From Okeania sp. SIO3B5 (GTDB taxonomy: Bacteria; Cyanobacteriota; Cyanobacteriia; Cyanobacteriales; Microcoleaceae), in the NCBI RefSeq assembly GCF_010692555.1, contig NZ_JAAHHG010000066.1, forward strand, positions 1 through 32,788: a stretch of 32,788 nt of DNA. The letters run 5' to 3'. Positions 14,791 to 23,143 of the stretch are shown here, one piece after another (the stretch's first letter is position 1; each line of letters starts with the position of its first letter). The notes under the pieces are model-generated. The model saw only the letters and a list, made by a program, of their open reading frames with translations. It made no database searches and was not told the origin of the DNA. The translations under genes were made by a program, and so were the position numbers.

Positions 14791-15462
14791 TTAACGGACT
14801 TTGGGTCTTAAGAATCGAACTAAACCCGCAATACTACGAGATTGCAAATAAATAACACCATTCCCTTTGAGTCGGTTAACTAATCCTTCTCCAGAAGTGA
14901 CTGAACTAATCAAACCACCCGATAACCCAACACTCATTTTAATATTGGAACTATAAGCTACTAAATGGCTATTATCAACAATAAATTCCCCATCAATATT
15001 TTGCTCACTCAATCCCCCATAGGCCCCAAAAAAAACTGTTCCATGGCCACTTACTTTTAACTTAAATAATCCTTCTCCTGTAAACCAACTGGCAAACCCT
15101 GCCCACCTTACTCCTAGCTTAACTTTAGGGCTACTTGCAATGTAAGCCCCTGGTTGAAAACACATCTCATTTCCTGTTAATTCTAAACATTCAATATCCC
15201 CAATAATGGATTGGGTTAACGTAATATTTAAAGGTTGGGAGGTCTTGTTCTCAAAGAAATTAACAAATAGGGATTCACCCCCTAAAAATTTTCTTAATAA
15301 AGCTGGGAAAAAGCCCCCAGAAAACTTTGTTTTTATGGACAAACGACCATCCATACTGGTCATGGCTCCCGCTTCAGCTATAATAGTATCACCAGGATCT
15401 AAGGTGATGAAAATAGCTGCAAAGGCTGGTTTATATCTGATGTCATATTTCACTGCTGACAC
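14791..15462 (-). CDS. AIM24-family protein, paralogue 3
   Basis: The 223-residue first gene of the presumed AIM24 pair begins at ATG 15462. It carries FAAIFITLDPGDTIIAEAGA, MTSMDGRL, FLGGESLFVNFF, CLELTGNEMCFQPGAYIAS, FTGEGLFKLKVSGHGTVFFG and SGEGLVNRLKGNGVIYLQSR. The three paralogues share the order of motifs but not close sequence, so the triplication is old. Co-location of three distinct AIM24 genes is recurrent in cyanobacteria, to my knowledge, and may reflect a hetero-oligomer; this is inference. No signal peptide is present. Confidence 0.9.
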   Translation of the reverse strand: MSAVKYDIRYKPAFAAIFITLDPGDTIIAEAGAMTSMDGRLSIKTKFSGGFFPALLRKFLGGESLFVNFFENKTSQPLNITLTQSIIGDIECLELTGNEMCFQPGAYIASSPKVKLGVRWAGFASWFTGEGLFKLKVSGHGTVFFGAYGGLSEQNIDGEFIVDNSHLVAYSSNIKMSVGLSGGLISSVTSGEGLVNRLKGNGVIYLQSRSIAGLVRFLRPKVR

Positions 15463-15607
15463 ATAGTAATAGTTGCTTTATATATTATTACCATAAAATA
15501 CGATTTTTTTGACCTTAATTTTCTATTAGACATCTCCAAAAATCAAAAATAAAATCAAATGTTTGTACCAGAAATTCATATAATTAATTATTCTCAAAGA
15601 GTTAGTA

Positions 15608-16184
15608 ATGTCTGTACAATTATTGCGACGATTATTTACTGTAGATGAGTGTTATAAAATTCTGGAAGTAGGAATATTAACTGAAAATGAACGATTAGAA
15701 ATAATCCGAGGAGAAATTATCAAAATGTCACCTATTACTCCTCCTAATGCACTAATGCAGCTTGTGTGATCCGTCTTAGCGAACTTTTCATTTTGAGTTT
15801 AGCAGAAACTGTTACTAAGAGAATTAAAAATCCTGTAAGATTGAATAATAATTCTGAAACAGTACCAAATATCGCTTTGCTACAAAAACTACCAAGTTTG
15901 TATTGGACTCAACAACCTCAACCAGAAAATATATTTATCGTCGTAGAGGTGTCAGATACAACAATTAAATATGACATGACCGAGAAGTAAAAATTCCTTG
16001 ATATGCTGATAATAACATTGTTGAAGTTTGGTTGGTGAATATGACTGAAAAATGTTTGGGAGTTTACCGACAACCTACAGCGAATGGTTATGAGATTGTG
16101 CAGACTTTTCAAAGAGGTGAAAGTTTGGCAATTCAAGCTTTGCCTAATGTAACTTTTACTGTTGATGAAATATTGGGGGATTAA
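15608..16184 (+). pseudogene. Uma2-family pseudogene, third copy
   Basis: The start is ATG 15608 (MSVQLLRRLFTVDECYKILE...), preceded by the same GAGTTAGTA leader as the intact copies. The frame closes at a TGA near 15767, just after PPNALMQLV. It resumes as CVIRLSELFILSLAETVTKR and VRLNNNSETVPNIALL, closes again after KYDMTEK near 15990, and resumes as VKIPLYADNNIVEVWLVNM through to VDEILGD and a TAA at 16182-16184. Two frame changes are thus needed. The catalytic Asp of PDISLL is Asn here (PNIALL). Its ILGD ending supports the ending of tandem copy 1 as the ancestral one. It is clearly older than the duplication at 6850-8097. Confidence 0.88.
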
Positions 16185-16246
16185 TAGAAACTTTCAACAT
16201 TTAGCTCTCCCAATAATGCTATGGTTTTGCCAATCAAATCGAATCA

Positions 16247-18061
16247 TTAATTAACTTTATTTACTAGAAACTCTGTAAAATCTTTGCGTTTAATTGCTTT
16301 ATTTAAAGAAGGATAGTCCTCTGAAGTGTTCAAATACTCATCTGTCCAAGTATCAATTTCTTTAATCACTTTAAAAATAACTTTACTATCTTCGGGTAAG
16401 CTTAATTCTTCTACATCTTTTACTTGATAAGTTGCTGTTTTTAGTTGTCTGATAGTAAATAGCATTGCAATGTGGAATTTTAAAGTTCTAATTGTTGTTT
16501 TAGATTTCTTAAGAGACTGATTCTTTAGACAATTCTTTACTTCTGAAAAATCTGGCGAACTAATACAATCTTCTATTGTTTTTACTAATTTAGCACAAAA
16601 GAGGTAAATTTTCATACTTATCGATTCATTAAATACTTTTTTATAGTTACTATCCGCTTTGATTATTGTGTTTGGGCTAGACGCTGCTCTATGCGGTTCA
16701 CGAGAAACAATAGAAGTTATTGCCTGAGCTAAATAAGGAATTCCCACTATTTTTTTAGAATGTTTACCCGTATTTTTATAAAAATTTTTCCGACGATCAT
16801 AAAATAAGTCGTGTCGTAAAAAGTAATCTTCTATATTTCTCTGGATAGAATCAGTAGCTCTTAAAGAAGATGCTTGAATCGGAGTTTGAAAATTAGTTGC
16901 TTTAATAATTTGATCTCTAGATTCCTGGTCTTCTGTAAAGATGATTTTAATTAGTATTGCTCTGTCATCTTGATTGTTCCGAACGCTTGATTTTTCGTTA
17001 TTATTCTTTTTATTTAAAACATTCATGTATTGATATAAAATTGTCGTTGTTTGTAGACCATTTACTATTTGAACATCATCAAGGCTAATGACTTTTCCTT
17101 TAGTTGTTCCATTAGATGCTAGTATAGTTATACCATTATTCAACCACCAAAAATCTATATCTTTATGAGGGGAATCAAGAGAGTTTCTAATATCCTTGTT
17201 AACCTCTATATTATTACCTTGATAATCTCGCACATTTGACTCAAATATATACTTTCGTAAATTACCTTGTTCATCAGTCACAAATTGATAGTAATCTTTA
17301 AGCTTAGAGAGAATAATGTAACCTTTGTTTAAATTATTATCTGAATTGTTATCTAACCTAGATATATAATTTTCTATAAACTTTAATTCTAAATTATAGC
17401 TTTTCTCTTTCCTAGATATTTTAAGTAGTTCGCTGGCACCGAGAAACTTAAATTCTACCTCAGAAGATGAAGAAGATGAAAAATATTTTTTTGTTTGCTC
17501 TTTTAGTGTTTCAACTTTAAACTTTACTTGGCTATTAACTTGTGACGTATCCCCTTTGCTTGCATAGATATAATTAATTTTTAAGCTTGGATGCTTACTA
17601 GCTAAATTTCTATATAGTTTATGGAATATTTCTATCTTCTCTAGAAGCATCTCATTATAAATATTTTCTAGATTTTTTATGTCTAGGGATAAATCAAATA
17701 GTTTTTGTGTAGTGACAATAATCTTGTCTATGGCTGTCTCTTTAAATGATTGCGATGTTTTGCTTTGAATTAAGTAAACTTCTAGTTGTGGTTTTCTGGT
17801 AATATTTTTAATATCCTCTAATGAAGGAAGTTCATAAAATAGTTCATCGTTTACAAAAACAAAAAAACCATCTATACCTCCGTCATTACCTCCATCTACT
17901 CTACCAGAATCTATTTCTTCATTAGATAAATCATACTCTTTTAATGATTGTTCGAAAGAGAATAATTCAAAAAAATCTTCTTTTGAATTGTTAGATAATG
18001 TGTCATTAATTTTCTCTTCAATAATTTGATCAAGTATAATTAAATCGTTATTATTTGACAT
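16247..18061 (-). CDS. AIPR-family protein (abortive infection / phage resistance)
   Basis: The 604-residue protein resembles the AIPR family, named after a plasmid-encoded abortive-infection protein and found in many defence islands. The N-terminal part has the arrangement of an Mrr-like PD-(D/E)XK nuclease: Asp64 in NDGGIDGFFV, then VYLIQSK with Gln99 and Lys101. The AIPR core follows, with FESNVRDYQGNNIEVNKDI, FWWLNNGITILA, VQIVNGLQTTTILYQY, ILIKIIFTEDQESRDQIIKA and TNFQTPIQASSLRATD. No methylase, restriction or other defence gene adjoins it, so it would act as a single-gene system. It is very AT-rich compared with neighbours such as the KAS gene, consistent with transfer. It lies head-to-head with mutL across 160 AT-rich bp. 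Activity as phage defence is inferred from the family only. Confidence 0.85.
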   Translation of the reverse strand: MSNNNDLIILDQIIEEKINDTLSNNSKEDFFELFSFEQSLKEYDLSNEEIDSGRVDGGNDGGIDGFFVFVNDELFYELPSLEDIKNITRKPQLEVYLIQSKTSQSFKETAIDKIIVTTQKLFDLSLDIKNLENIYNEMLLEKIEIFHKLYRNLASKHPSLKINYIYASKGDTSQVNSQVKFKVETLKEQTKKYFSSSSSSEVEFKFLGASELLKISRKEKSYNLELKFIENYISRLDNNSDNNLNKGYIILSKLKDYYQFVTDEQGNLRKYIFESNVRDYQGNNIEVNKDIRNSLDSPHKDIDFWWLNNGITILASNGTTKGKVISLDDVQIVNGLQTTTILYQYMNVLNKKNNNEKSSVRNNQDDRAILIKIIFTEDQESRDQIIKATNFQTPIQASSLRATDSIQRNIEDYFLRHDLFYDRRKNFYKNTGKHSKKIVGIPYLAQAITSIVSREPHRAASSPNTIIKADSNYKKVFNESISMKIYLFCAKLVKTIEDCISSPDFSEVKNCLKNQSLKKSKTTIRTLKFHIAMLFTIRQLKTATYQVKDVEELSLPEDSKVIFKVIKEIDTWTDEYLNTSEDYPSLNKAIKRKDFTEFLVNKVN

Positions 18062-18186
18062 AAATTTTATGCTCTTATATAGTTATAGTAGTTATGAACA
18101 TAATATACTATCAACTTATATTTATCCAAACTATTTAAAATATGTTTATATTTCATGTTGTGCAGCAAAACTCACCCTGCTGCACT

Positions 18187-18219
18187 AATCCGTACATTCG
18201 TGGCCAAATCTGTGTCTGC
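18187..18219. repeat. 33-bp dispersed repeat abutting mutL
   Basis: This is the reverse complement of the 33-bp repeat that forms the tail of Uma2 copy 2 (30 of 33 alike). It ends 2 bp before the mutL ATG and so takes the place of a Shine-Dalgarno region. The preceding TGCAGCAAAACTCACCCTGCTGCA (18161-18184) also contains an inverted repeat (TGCAGCA/TGCTGCA). Confidence 0.65.
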
Positions 18220-18221
18220 AA

Positions 18222-19985
18222 ATGCAATCTAAAATTCAAACCTTACCAAAAGAAGTTGTCAATTTAATTGCCGCTGGAGAAGTGATTGATTCTTTAGCAG
18301 CAGTAGTAAGAGAATTAGTAGAAAATTCTCTGGATGCTGGTGCAACTCGCATCATAATTTCGATCATTTCTGAACAGTGGCGAGTACAAATTTCTGACAA
18401 TGGTATGGGTATGAATTTAGCTAACCTAAAACAAGCAGCAAATCCTCATAGTACGAGCAAAATTACTAATCTTCAAGACCTCACAAAAATTACCAGTTTG
18501 GGATTTCGTGGAGAGGCGCTTCATAGTTTAGCTAATCTCTCAACTTTGGAAATATTAAGTCGTCCTAAGTCGCCTCTTTTAGAGAATGAAAATGAAGGTT
18601 GGCGTGTTGTTTATAATGAACAAGGAAAGGCTGTTGAAATTGAAAGAGTTGCTGTTGCTCCTGGTACTATTGTTAAGGTTTCTAATCTGTTTGGAAAATG
18701 GCCTGTACGCCGTCAAGGAATGCCTTCTTCGGCACAACAAATGCGAGGCATACAATTAGTTATTCAGCAAATAGCGCTTTGTTATCCTGATGTTACTTGG
18801 CAAGTTTGGCAGGGTAGTAAATTATGGATACAAATTAGTCCTGGCGCTACGGCAAAACAAATTTTACCTCAAATTTTATCTACGGTAAGATTGAGCGATT
18901 TACAGTATATTCAACAAGAAATTGATGAACAAGAAGCAGAAGAATTAAATATTGAAACATCAAGTTTTTCCCAATATCAAGATTCTCAATTTTTGGATAG
19001 ACAATCATTAGAATTAGTCTTAGGTTTGCCAGATAGATGTCATCGCAGACGACCTGATTGGGTGAAAGTTGCTATTAATGGAAGAGTGGTAAAAGTACCA
19101 GAATTAGAACAAAAAATTATTAGTTCTTTAGCGCGGACTTGCCCTCGCGATCGCTATCCTATGTGTTTTATTCATTTTCAAATTTTTCCTCATCAAATAA
19201 ATTGGAATCGTCATCCGGCTAAAACAGAAGTTTATCTTCATAATCTCAGTTTTTGGCAACAACAAATAGAGCTAGTAATTGCTAAGGCATTACAATTTAG
19301 TATGGAAGTAATGCCAGAATTTCCTTTATCAGAAAGGGTAGAAAAAATATTAAAAGTATCTGAAAAGACGGGGAATTATCAAACTCGTCGATCCATACAA
19401 ATTTCCCCAGATAATACAGCAGAAAAAAATCAAGAATTTGGATTGATAGAACTCAAAGCGATCGCTCAATTACACAATACTTATATAGTAGCTGAACATC
19501 CGACTGGCATTTGGTTGATAGAGCAACATATTGCCCATGAAAGAGTTTTATATGAAGAATTATGTGATACTTGGGAAATAATTTCTTTAGAGCCACCAAT
19601 TATTTTGCATAATTTATCTACATCTCAATTAGAACAACTTCAACGTTTAAATATAGAAGTAGAAACTTTTGGAGATTTCCTTTGGGCAGCTCGTACTGCT
19701 CCGGCAATTTTAGCTAAAAGAAATGATTGTGCTGAAGCTTTAATTGAACTGAGTAAAGGTGGCGATTTAGAATCTGCAAAAGTAGCTACTTCTTGTCGAA
19801 GTGCTATTAGAAATGGAACTCCTTTAAGCTTGCCAGAAATGCAAAGTTTATTAAATCAATGGCAACTTACTCGTAACCCTCGCACTTGTCCTCATGGCAG
19901 ACCAATTTATTTATCTTTAGAAGAATCAGCTTTAGCTCGTTTCTTTCGGCGACATTGGGTGATAGGAAAAAGTCATGGAATTTGA
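18222..19985 (+). CDS. mutL: DNA mismatch repair protein MutL
   Basis: MutL couples mismatch recognition by MutS to strand removal. The 587-residue protein has the GHKL ATPase at the N-terminus: LIAAGEVIDSLAAVVRELVE with the catalytic Glu and NSLDAGAT, DNGMGM, and SLGFRGEALHSLANLS. The transducer follows, with INGRVVKVPELEQ and NWNRHPAKTEVYL. The C-terminal dimerisation domain has EQHIAHERVLYEEL in place of the usual DQHA-x2-E-x4-E metal motif (Asp to Glu, Ala to Ile), plus SCRSAIRNGTPL, CPHGRP and RFFRR, so the endonuclease set is nearly complete. The ATG at 18222 gives the family N-terminus, although a dispersed repeat ends 2 bp upstream and no ribosome-binding site is visible. It is transcribed divergently from the AIPR gene. 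Confidence 0.96.
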   Translation: MQSKIQTLPKEVVNLIAAGEVIDSLAAVVRELVENSLDAGATRIIISIISEQWRVQISDNGMGMNLANLKQAANPHSTSKITNLQDLTKITSLGFRGEALHSLANLSTLEILSRPKSPLLENENEGWRVVYNEQGKAVEIERVAVAPGTIVKVSNLFGKWPVRRQGMPSSAQQMRGIQLVIQQIALCYPDVTWQVWQGSKLWIQISPGATAKQILPQILSTVRLSDLQYIQQEIDEQEAEELNIETSSFSQYQDSQFLDRQSLELVLGLPDRCHRRRPDWVKVAINGRVVKVPELEQKIISSLARTCPRDRYPMCFIHFQIFPHQINWNRHPAKTEVYLHNLSFWQQQIELVIAKALQFSMEVMPEFPLSERVEKILKVSEKTGNYQTRRSIQISPDNTAEKNQEFGLIELKAIAQLHNTYIVAEHPTGIWLIEQHIAHERVLYEELCDTWEIISLEPPIILHNLSTSQLEQLQRLNIEVETFGDFLWAARTAPAILAKRNDCAEALIELSKGGDLESAKVATSCRSAIRNGTPLSLPEMQSLLNQWQLTRNPRTCPHGRPIYLSLEESALARFFRRHWVIGKSHGI

Positions 19986-20022
19986 AGGAAGAAGGAAGAG
20001 GGAAGAAGGAAGAAGGAAAGAA
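19986..20022. repeat. GGAAGAA heptamer array after mutL
   Basis: Purine-rich heptamer units start at the mutL stop codon. The spacer to 20150 also has a short block around GTAGGGGTTTGG and CCCAACCCA (20041-20065) that recurs, in similar form, at about 20408-20433. No gene is seen in the non-repeat parts of 19986-20545. Confidence 0.6.
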
Positions 20023-20150
20023 AGAAGGAAGATTTTATCGTAGGGGTTTGGTTTCCCAACCCACTGCAATAATGCAGAATAAATCAGAAATTTGTAATAT
20101 TTTTTCGTAGAATTTTGCGTTTCCAAACTCAAAGGAAGAAGGAATAATAA

Positions 20151-20387
20151 ATAGGGTTTGCGCTCAAAAGTCTTTTTGCTCTTTGTAGGAGACAGGAGAC
20201 AGGAGAAATGGCTTGGGAGCGAGAAAGTAGGAGTAAGAATTGTAGCTTGATTTTTCTGTCCAACTATGCGCCTAAAATACTAACTTTTTGAGTGTTTTAG
20301 ACGTGATACCAGGTACTTTTTTAGACCCAAAAAAGGCTAAAGTCTTTATATGTCAATGCTTTGATATTTAATCAGCAAGCCCTAAAT
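20151..20387. repeat. Family-1 dispersed element, copy D
   Basis: The left end ATAGGGTTTGCGCTCAAAAG and right end ATTTAATCAGCAAGCCCTAA are inverted. Cargo of GGAGACA-like repeats lies at 20188-20206, followed by the core motifs TTTTTCTGTCCAACTAT, CTAAAATACTAACTTTTTGAG and TGTCAATGCTTTGATATT. Orientation is opposite to copies C and F. Confidence 0.72.
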
Positions 20388-20545
20388 AAGGAAGTTTTAA
20401 TATTTTTGTAGGGGGTTTGCTTTCCCAACCCAAAGCAAGAAGTTGCAATTTACAGAATTGCCACAAAAAAAATATTTAACTGTCTATAGACTCATCTACT
20501 TTCTTTATTTCTTCTTCTTCCCTCTTCCTTCTTTCTTATTCCTTG

Positions 20546-20944
20546 TTAATGACAATCCCAATTATAAAGAACTGTAGAAAAATCTAACACTTTTAATTGA
20601 GAAGGTTTAATAAAAAAATCACCAATTCCTGTATCTTCCCAACAAATATCATTTGTTTAGCCATAATAATGTTGATAATCTTAATCAATTTGTAATAATA
20701 AAATACAATCTTCATATTCAGGATTAAAACGAGAATACTCTTGAGTAAAATCAGGATAACCCTCTAAATTATGCTGATTTATATTAATCCAAAAATACTG
20801 ACTAAACCAGAGGCTATAAATGTCTAGTAAATTATCATAATTAAAATTAGGAAAATACCGATTAAAAGCTGCATCATTTGTATGTACAGGTGAATAATAA
20901 TGGGTAAAACTTAAGTTAAACTCATCCCTTAAGCAGGTACACAA
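20546..20944 (-). pseudogene. YwqG/DUF1963-family remnant with two in-frame stops
   Basis: The minus-strand frame encodes the C-terminal half of a YwqG-like (DUF1963) protein: NQHNLEGYPDFTQEYSRF, then EDCILLLQID, a TAA, DYQHYYG, a second TAA, then [18 protein letters not shown] and [15 protein letters not shown] to a natural stop at 20546. There is no shift in frame, only the two stop codons. The family's typical ending (LLLQID...WGD.G...FFI...L..LDF..V....DCY) is clear. Intact members are about 250 residues, so roughly the first half is gone, with an in-frame stop three codons before the apparent start. Its function in bacteria is unknown. Confidence 0.8.
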
Positions 20945-21163
20945 AATTAATTACGCATTTCCTAAAAGTCAAAGCCTGATATTATAAGGATCACAGTGAT
21001 AGAGAATAAGCAAATAATTATGTGTAGTTGCCTATAGGAGTTTCCTGATGCTCTTCTAAAAAATCAAAAGTAGTTCTGTAAATATATTGATAAAATTATG
21101 GTTATGGCGATTACTAACGCTTTTAATTATGACAACTGATAACTGAAATTACTAGGTATTAAT

Positions 21164-21988
21164 ATGAATCATTCCAAATATCAACAGTTATTTTATTCAG
21201 AAATTAATCAATCTGATGAAAAAATAGATTTAGCTAAAGCTGCTCTTTATTTAGCTTTAGAATATGAACCAAAATTTGACCCAAATGAATATCTAAATGC
21301 CCTGGATACAATGGCAGATGAAGTCCGAGAAAAACTACCAGAAACACTTTACCCTCTACAAATTATTAAAAGTATTAATAAGTATCTCTATGATGATTTA
21401 GGTTTTGCTGGAAATACAATTAACTATTACGATCCACAGAATAGTTTTCTGAATCAAGTAATAGAAAGACGTACTGGTATTCCAATTACTTTATCCCTAG
21501 TTTATCTAGAAATTGCTAATAGAATTAATTTTCCGATGGTTGGTATTGGAATGCCAGGACATTTTTTAATTCGACCTGATTTTGAAGAAGCTGGTATATA
21601 TGTAGATGCTTTTAATCGAGGTGAAATTCTTTTTCCTCAAGATTGTCAAGAAAGATTGGCCAGTATTTATGGTCGAGGGGTAGAGCTACAACCTCAGTTT
21701 TTGGCAAAGGTAAGTAAAAAACAATTTTTAGCACGAATGTTGACAAATCTTAAAGGAATTTATTTGAATCGAAATGAGGGGTTAAAAGTTATTGCAGCTA
21801 TCGACCGGATTTTATTATTATTTCCTGATGCGATTGTAGAAAAGCGAGACCGAGGCGTATTATATTATCAGTTAAACTATTGGGCAGAAGCTCGTCAAGA
21901 TTTAGAGAGTTATCTAGTAAATCTTCCTCAAGCAGAGGATGCAGAGATAATTAGACAATTACTGGCTAGTATGAGTCAAGATTTATAA
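21164..21988 (+). CDS. SirB1-family protein (transglutaminase-like plus TPR)
   Basis: A 274-residue protein with an N-terminal transglutaminase-like SirB1 domain (about residues 35-160: INKYLYDDLGFAGNTINYYD, FLNQVIERRTGIPITLSLVY, NFPMVGIGMPGHFLIRPD, IYVDAFNRGEIL). A short C-terminal tetratricopeptide region follows (about 195-265, NLKGIYLNRNEGLKVIAAID and a second helix pair). The order and length are standard for cyanobacterial SirB1 proteins. The conserved His in MPGHFL is present. Members lack proven transglutaminase activity, and roles in ribosome or cell-surface functions have only been suggested. The ATG at 21164 is the first in-frame start; ATTACTAGGTATT precedes it without a strong ribosome-binding site. 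The 219 bp upstream shows no gene. Confidence 0.9.
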   Translation: MNHSKYQQLFYSEINQSDEKIDLAKAALYLALEYEPKFDPNEYLNALDTMADEVREKLPETLYPLQIIKSINKYLYDDLGFAGNTINYYDPQNSFLNQVIERRTGIPITLSLVYLEIANRINFPMVGIGMPGHFLIRPDFEEAGIYVDAFNRGEILFPQDCQERLASIYGRGVELQPQFLAKVSKKQFLARMLTNLKGIYLNRNEGLKVIAAIDRILLLFPDAIVEKRDRGVLYYQLNYWAEARQDLESYLVNLPQAEDAEIIRQLLASMSQDL

Positions 21989-22095
21989 CTGAATATGGCA
22001 AATTTGGGGAACCCGATATCTCATATTTCAGACCTTAGATACAAGAGTGAAAATAAATTGAACAAATGTAATTATTAATTTTGAGGAATAGCAGA

Positions 22096-22743
22096 ATGAA
22101 AAATATTTTAAATTCAGGGGAGTCTAGCAATAAATCCAAAAATTTTGCTGATTTTAATCAAGGAATATCAAAGTTTTTCTACCTTTTTTTTGCCGGATTT
22201 TTGGCAGTTATTAGTAGTATTTTAATATTTACCGCTCAACCAGCAGATGCTATAGATGAAATTAAAATTACCTATGACGGTTTGAATATACCTATATTTA
22301 TTGCCGATCTAGTAACTTTTGCTGAGACAGGAGAACAGTCTGAGCAATTAAAGTCACTGTTTTTAACTGCAAATGCTAGTCAGGAAAATATTGATACAGT
22401 TCGGGAAATTTTAAATTATAAATTAGAGGTTGAAGCTGATTTTGTAAATACATTATTAGAATCCCGCTATGGCAAACTTGGTGTGGAAGAATTTAGTCGT
22501 TATTTTTCTCCAGATAGTAATGTATCTCAAGTAACTAACGATATTATTGATACAGTTAATCGAATGATTAGTGATGGAGAAATATCATTTTTAGAAATGG
22601 TGCAAGAGTTTAAATGGACAGATAAAATTGTGATTGATGCTAAAGGTATTGAAACATTTTTTGTAGAGACTATTGATTTTGCGAAAAGAGGACTAGATTT
22701 TCTCAAGGCCCAGCCACAGATACAAAAATTATTCTGTGAGTAG
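22096..22743 (+). CDS. DUF1400-domain exported protein
   Basis: From ATG 22096 the product has 215 residues; a TTG at 22081 would add five. GAGGAAT at 22082-22088 is a fair ribosome-binding site for ATG 22096. A hydrophobic helix (YLFFAGFLAVISSILIFTA, ending AQPADA at a likely signal-peptidase site) is followed by the DUF1400 pattern: ITYDGLNIPIFIADLVTFAE, REILNYKLEVEADFVNTLL, YGKLGVEEFSRYFSP and GEISFLEMVQEF. DUF1400 is normally the N-terminal domain of larger cyanobacterial alpha/beta hydrolase-like proteins. Here it stands alone, with no hydrolase downstream, only repeats. Function is unknown. Export to the periplasm or lumen is predicted from the signal. Confidence 0.85.
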   Translation: MKNILNSGESSNKSKNFADFNQGISKFFYLFFAGFLAVISSILIFTAQPADAIDEIKITYDGLNIPIFIADLVTFAETGEQSEQLKSLFLTANASQENIDTVREILNYKLEVEADFVNTLLESRYGKLGVEEFSRYFSPDSNVSQVTNDIIDTVNRMISDGEISFLEMVQEFKWTDKIVIDAKGIETFFVETIDFAKRGLDFLKAQPQIQKLFCE

Positions 22744-22751
22744 TCTCCATG

Positions 22752-23143
22752 GAAGGAAGAAGGAAGAAGGAAGAAGTAAGAAGGCAGAATGAAAAATTTG
22801 GTGTTGTCTGAGTTTTCAGCTTTTGATACGTCAAATACAGCAATGGTGACTGTTATAATAATTAACAATTAATAATTAATAATTAATTGTTGAAAACCAA
22901 TTTTTTGTCAGAAAATTTGAGGAATTAAACCCAATATCTGCCCAGGAAATAATAAGAGAAAATTGAAAATAAGGAGTTGACTTTTATTCTTTTTTATTCT
23001 TCCTTTTCTTGTAGAAAATTTCCAGTTCTGAAACACTAAAGATAAGTAACTTAAGGCGGTATTTTTTTTATTTTAACTGCTTGAATAAATGATTCAGATG
23101 CAGATGAAAAATAAGAAGTACCTGCACCTAAATTGTCTATTTA
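22752..23143. repeat. Spacer with GGAAGAA array and AT palindromes
   Basis: A GGAAGAA array lies at 22753-22785. An inverted AT stretch (CAATTAATAATTAATAATTAATTG) starts at 22867. TGTCTGAGTTTT at 22804 recurs at 2357. I see no gene in this interval. Confidence 0.5.

Noticed and set aside
22527-22868. 113-codon ORF opposite the DUF1400 gene
   Set aside because: Antisense shadow of an intact gene plus the downstream purine repeat.
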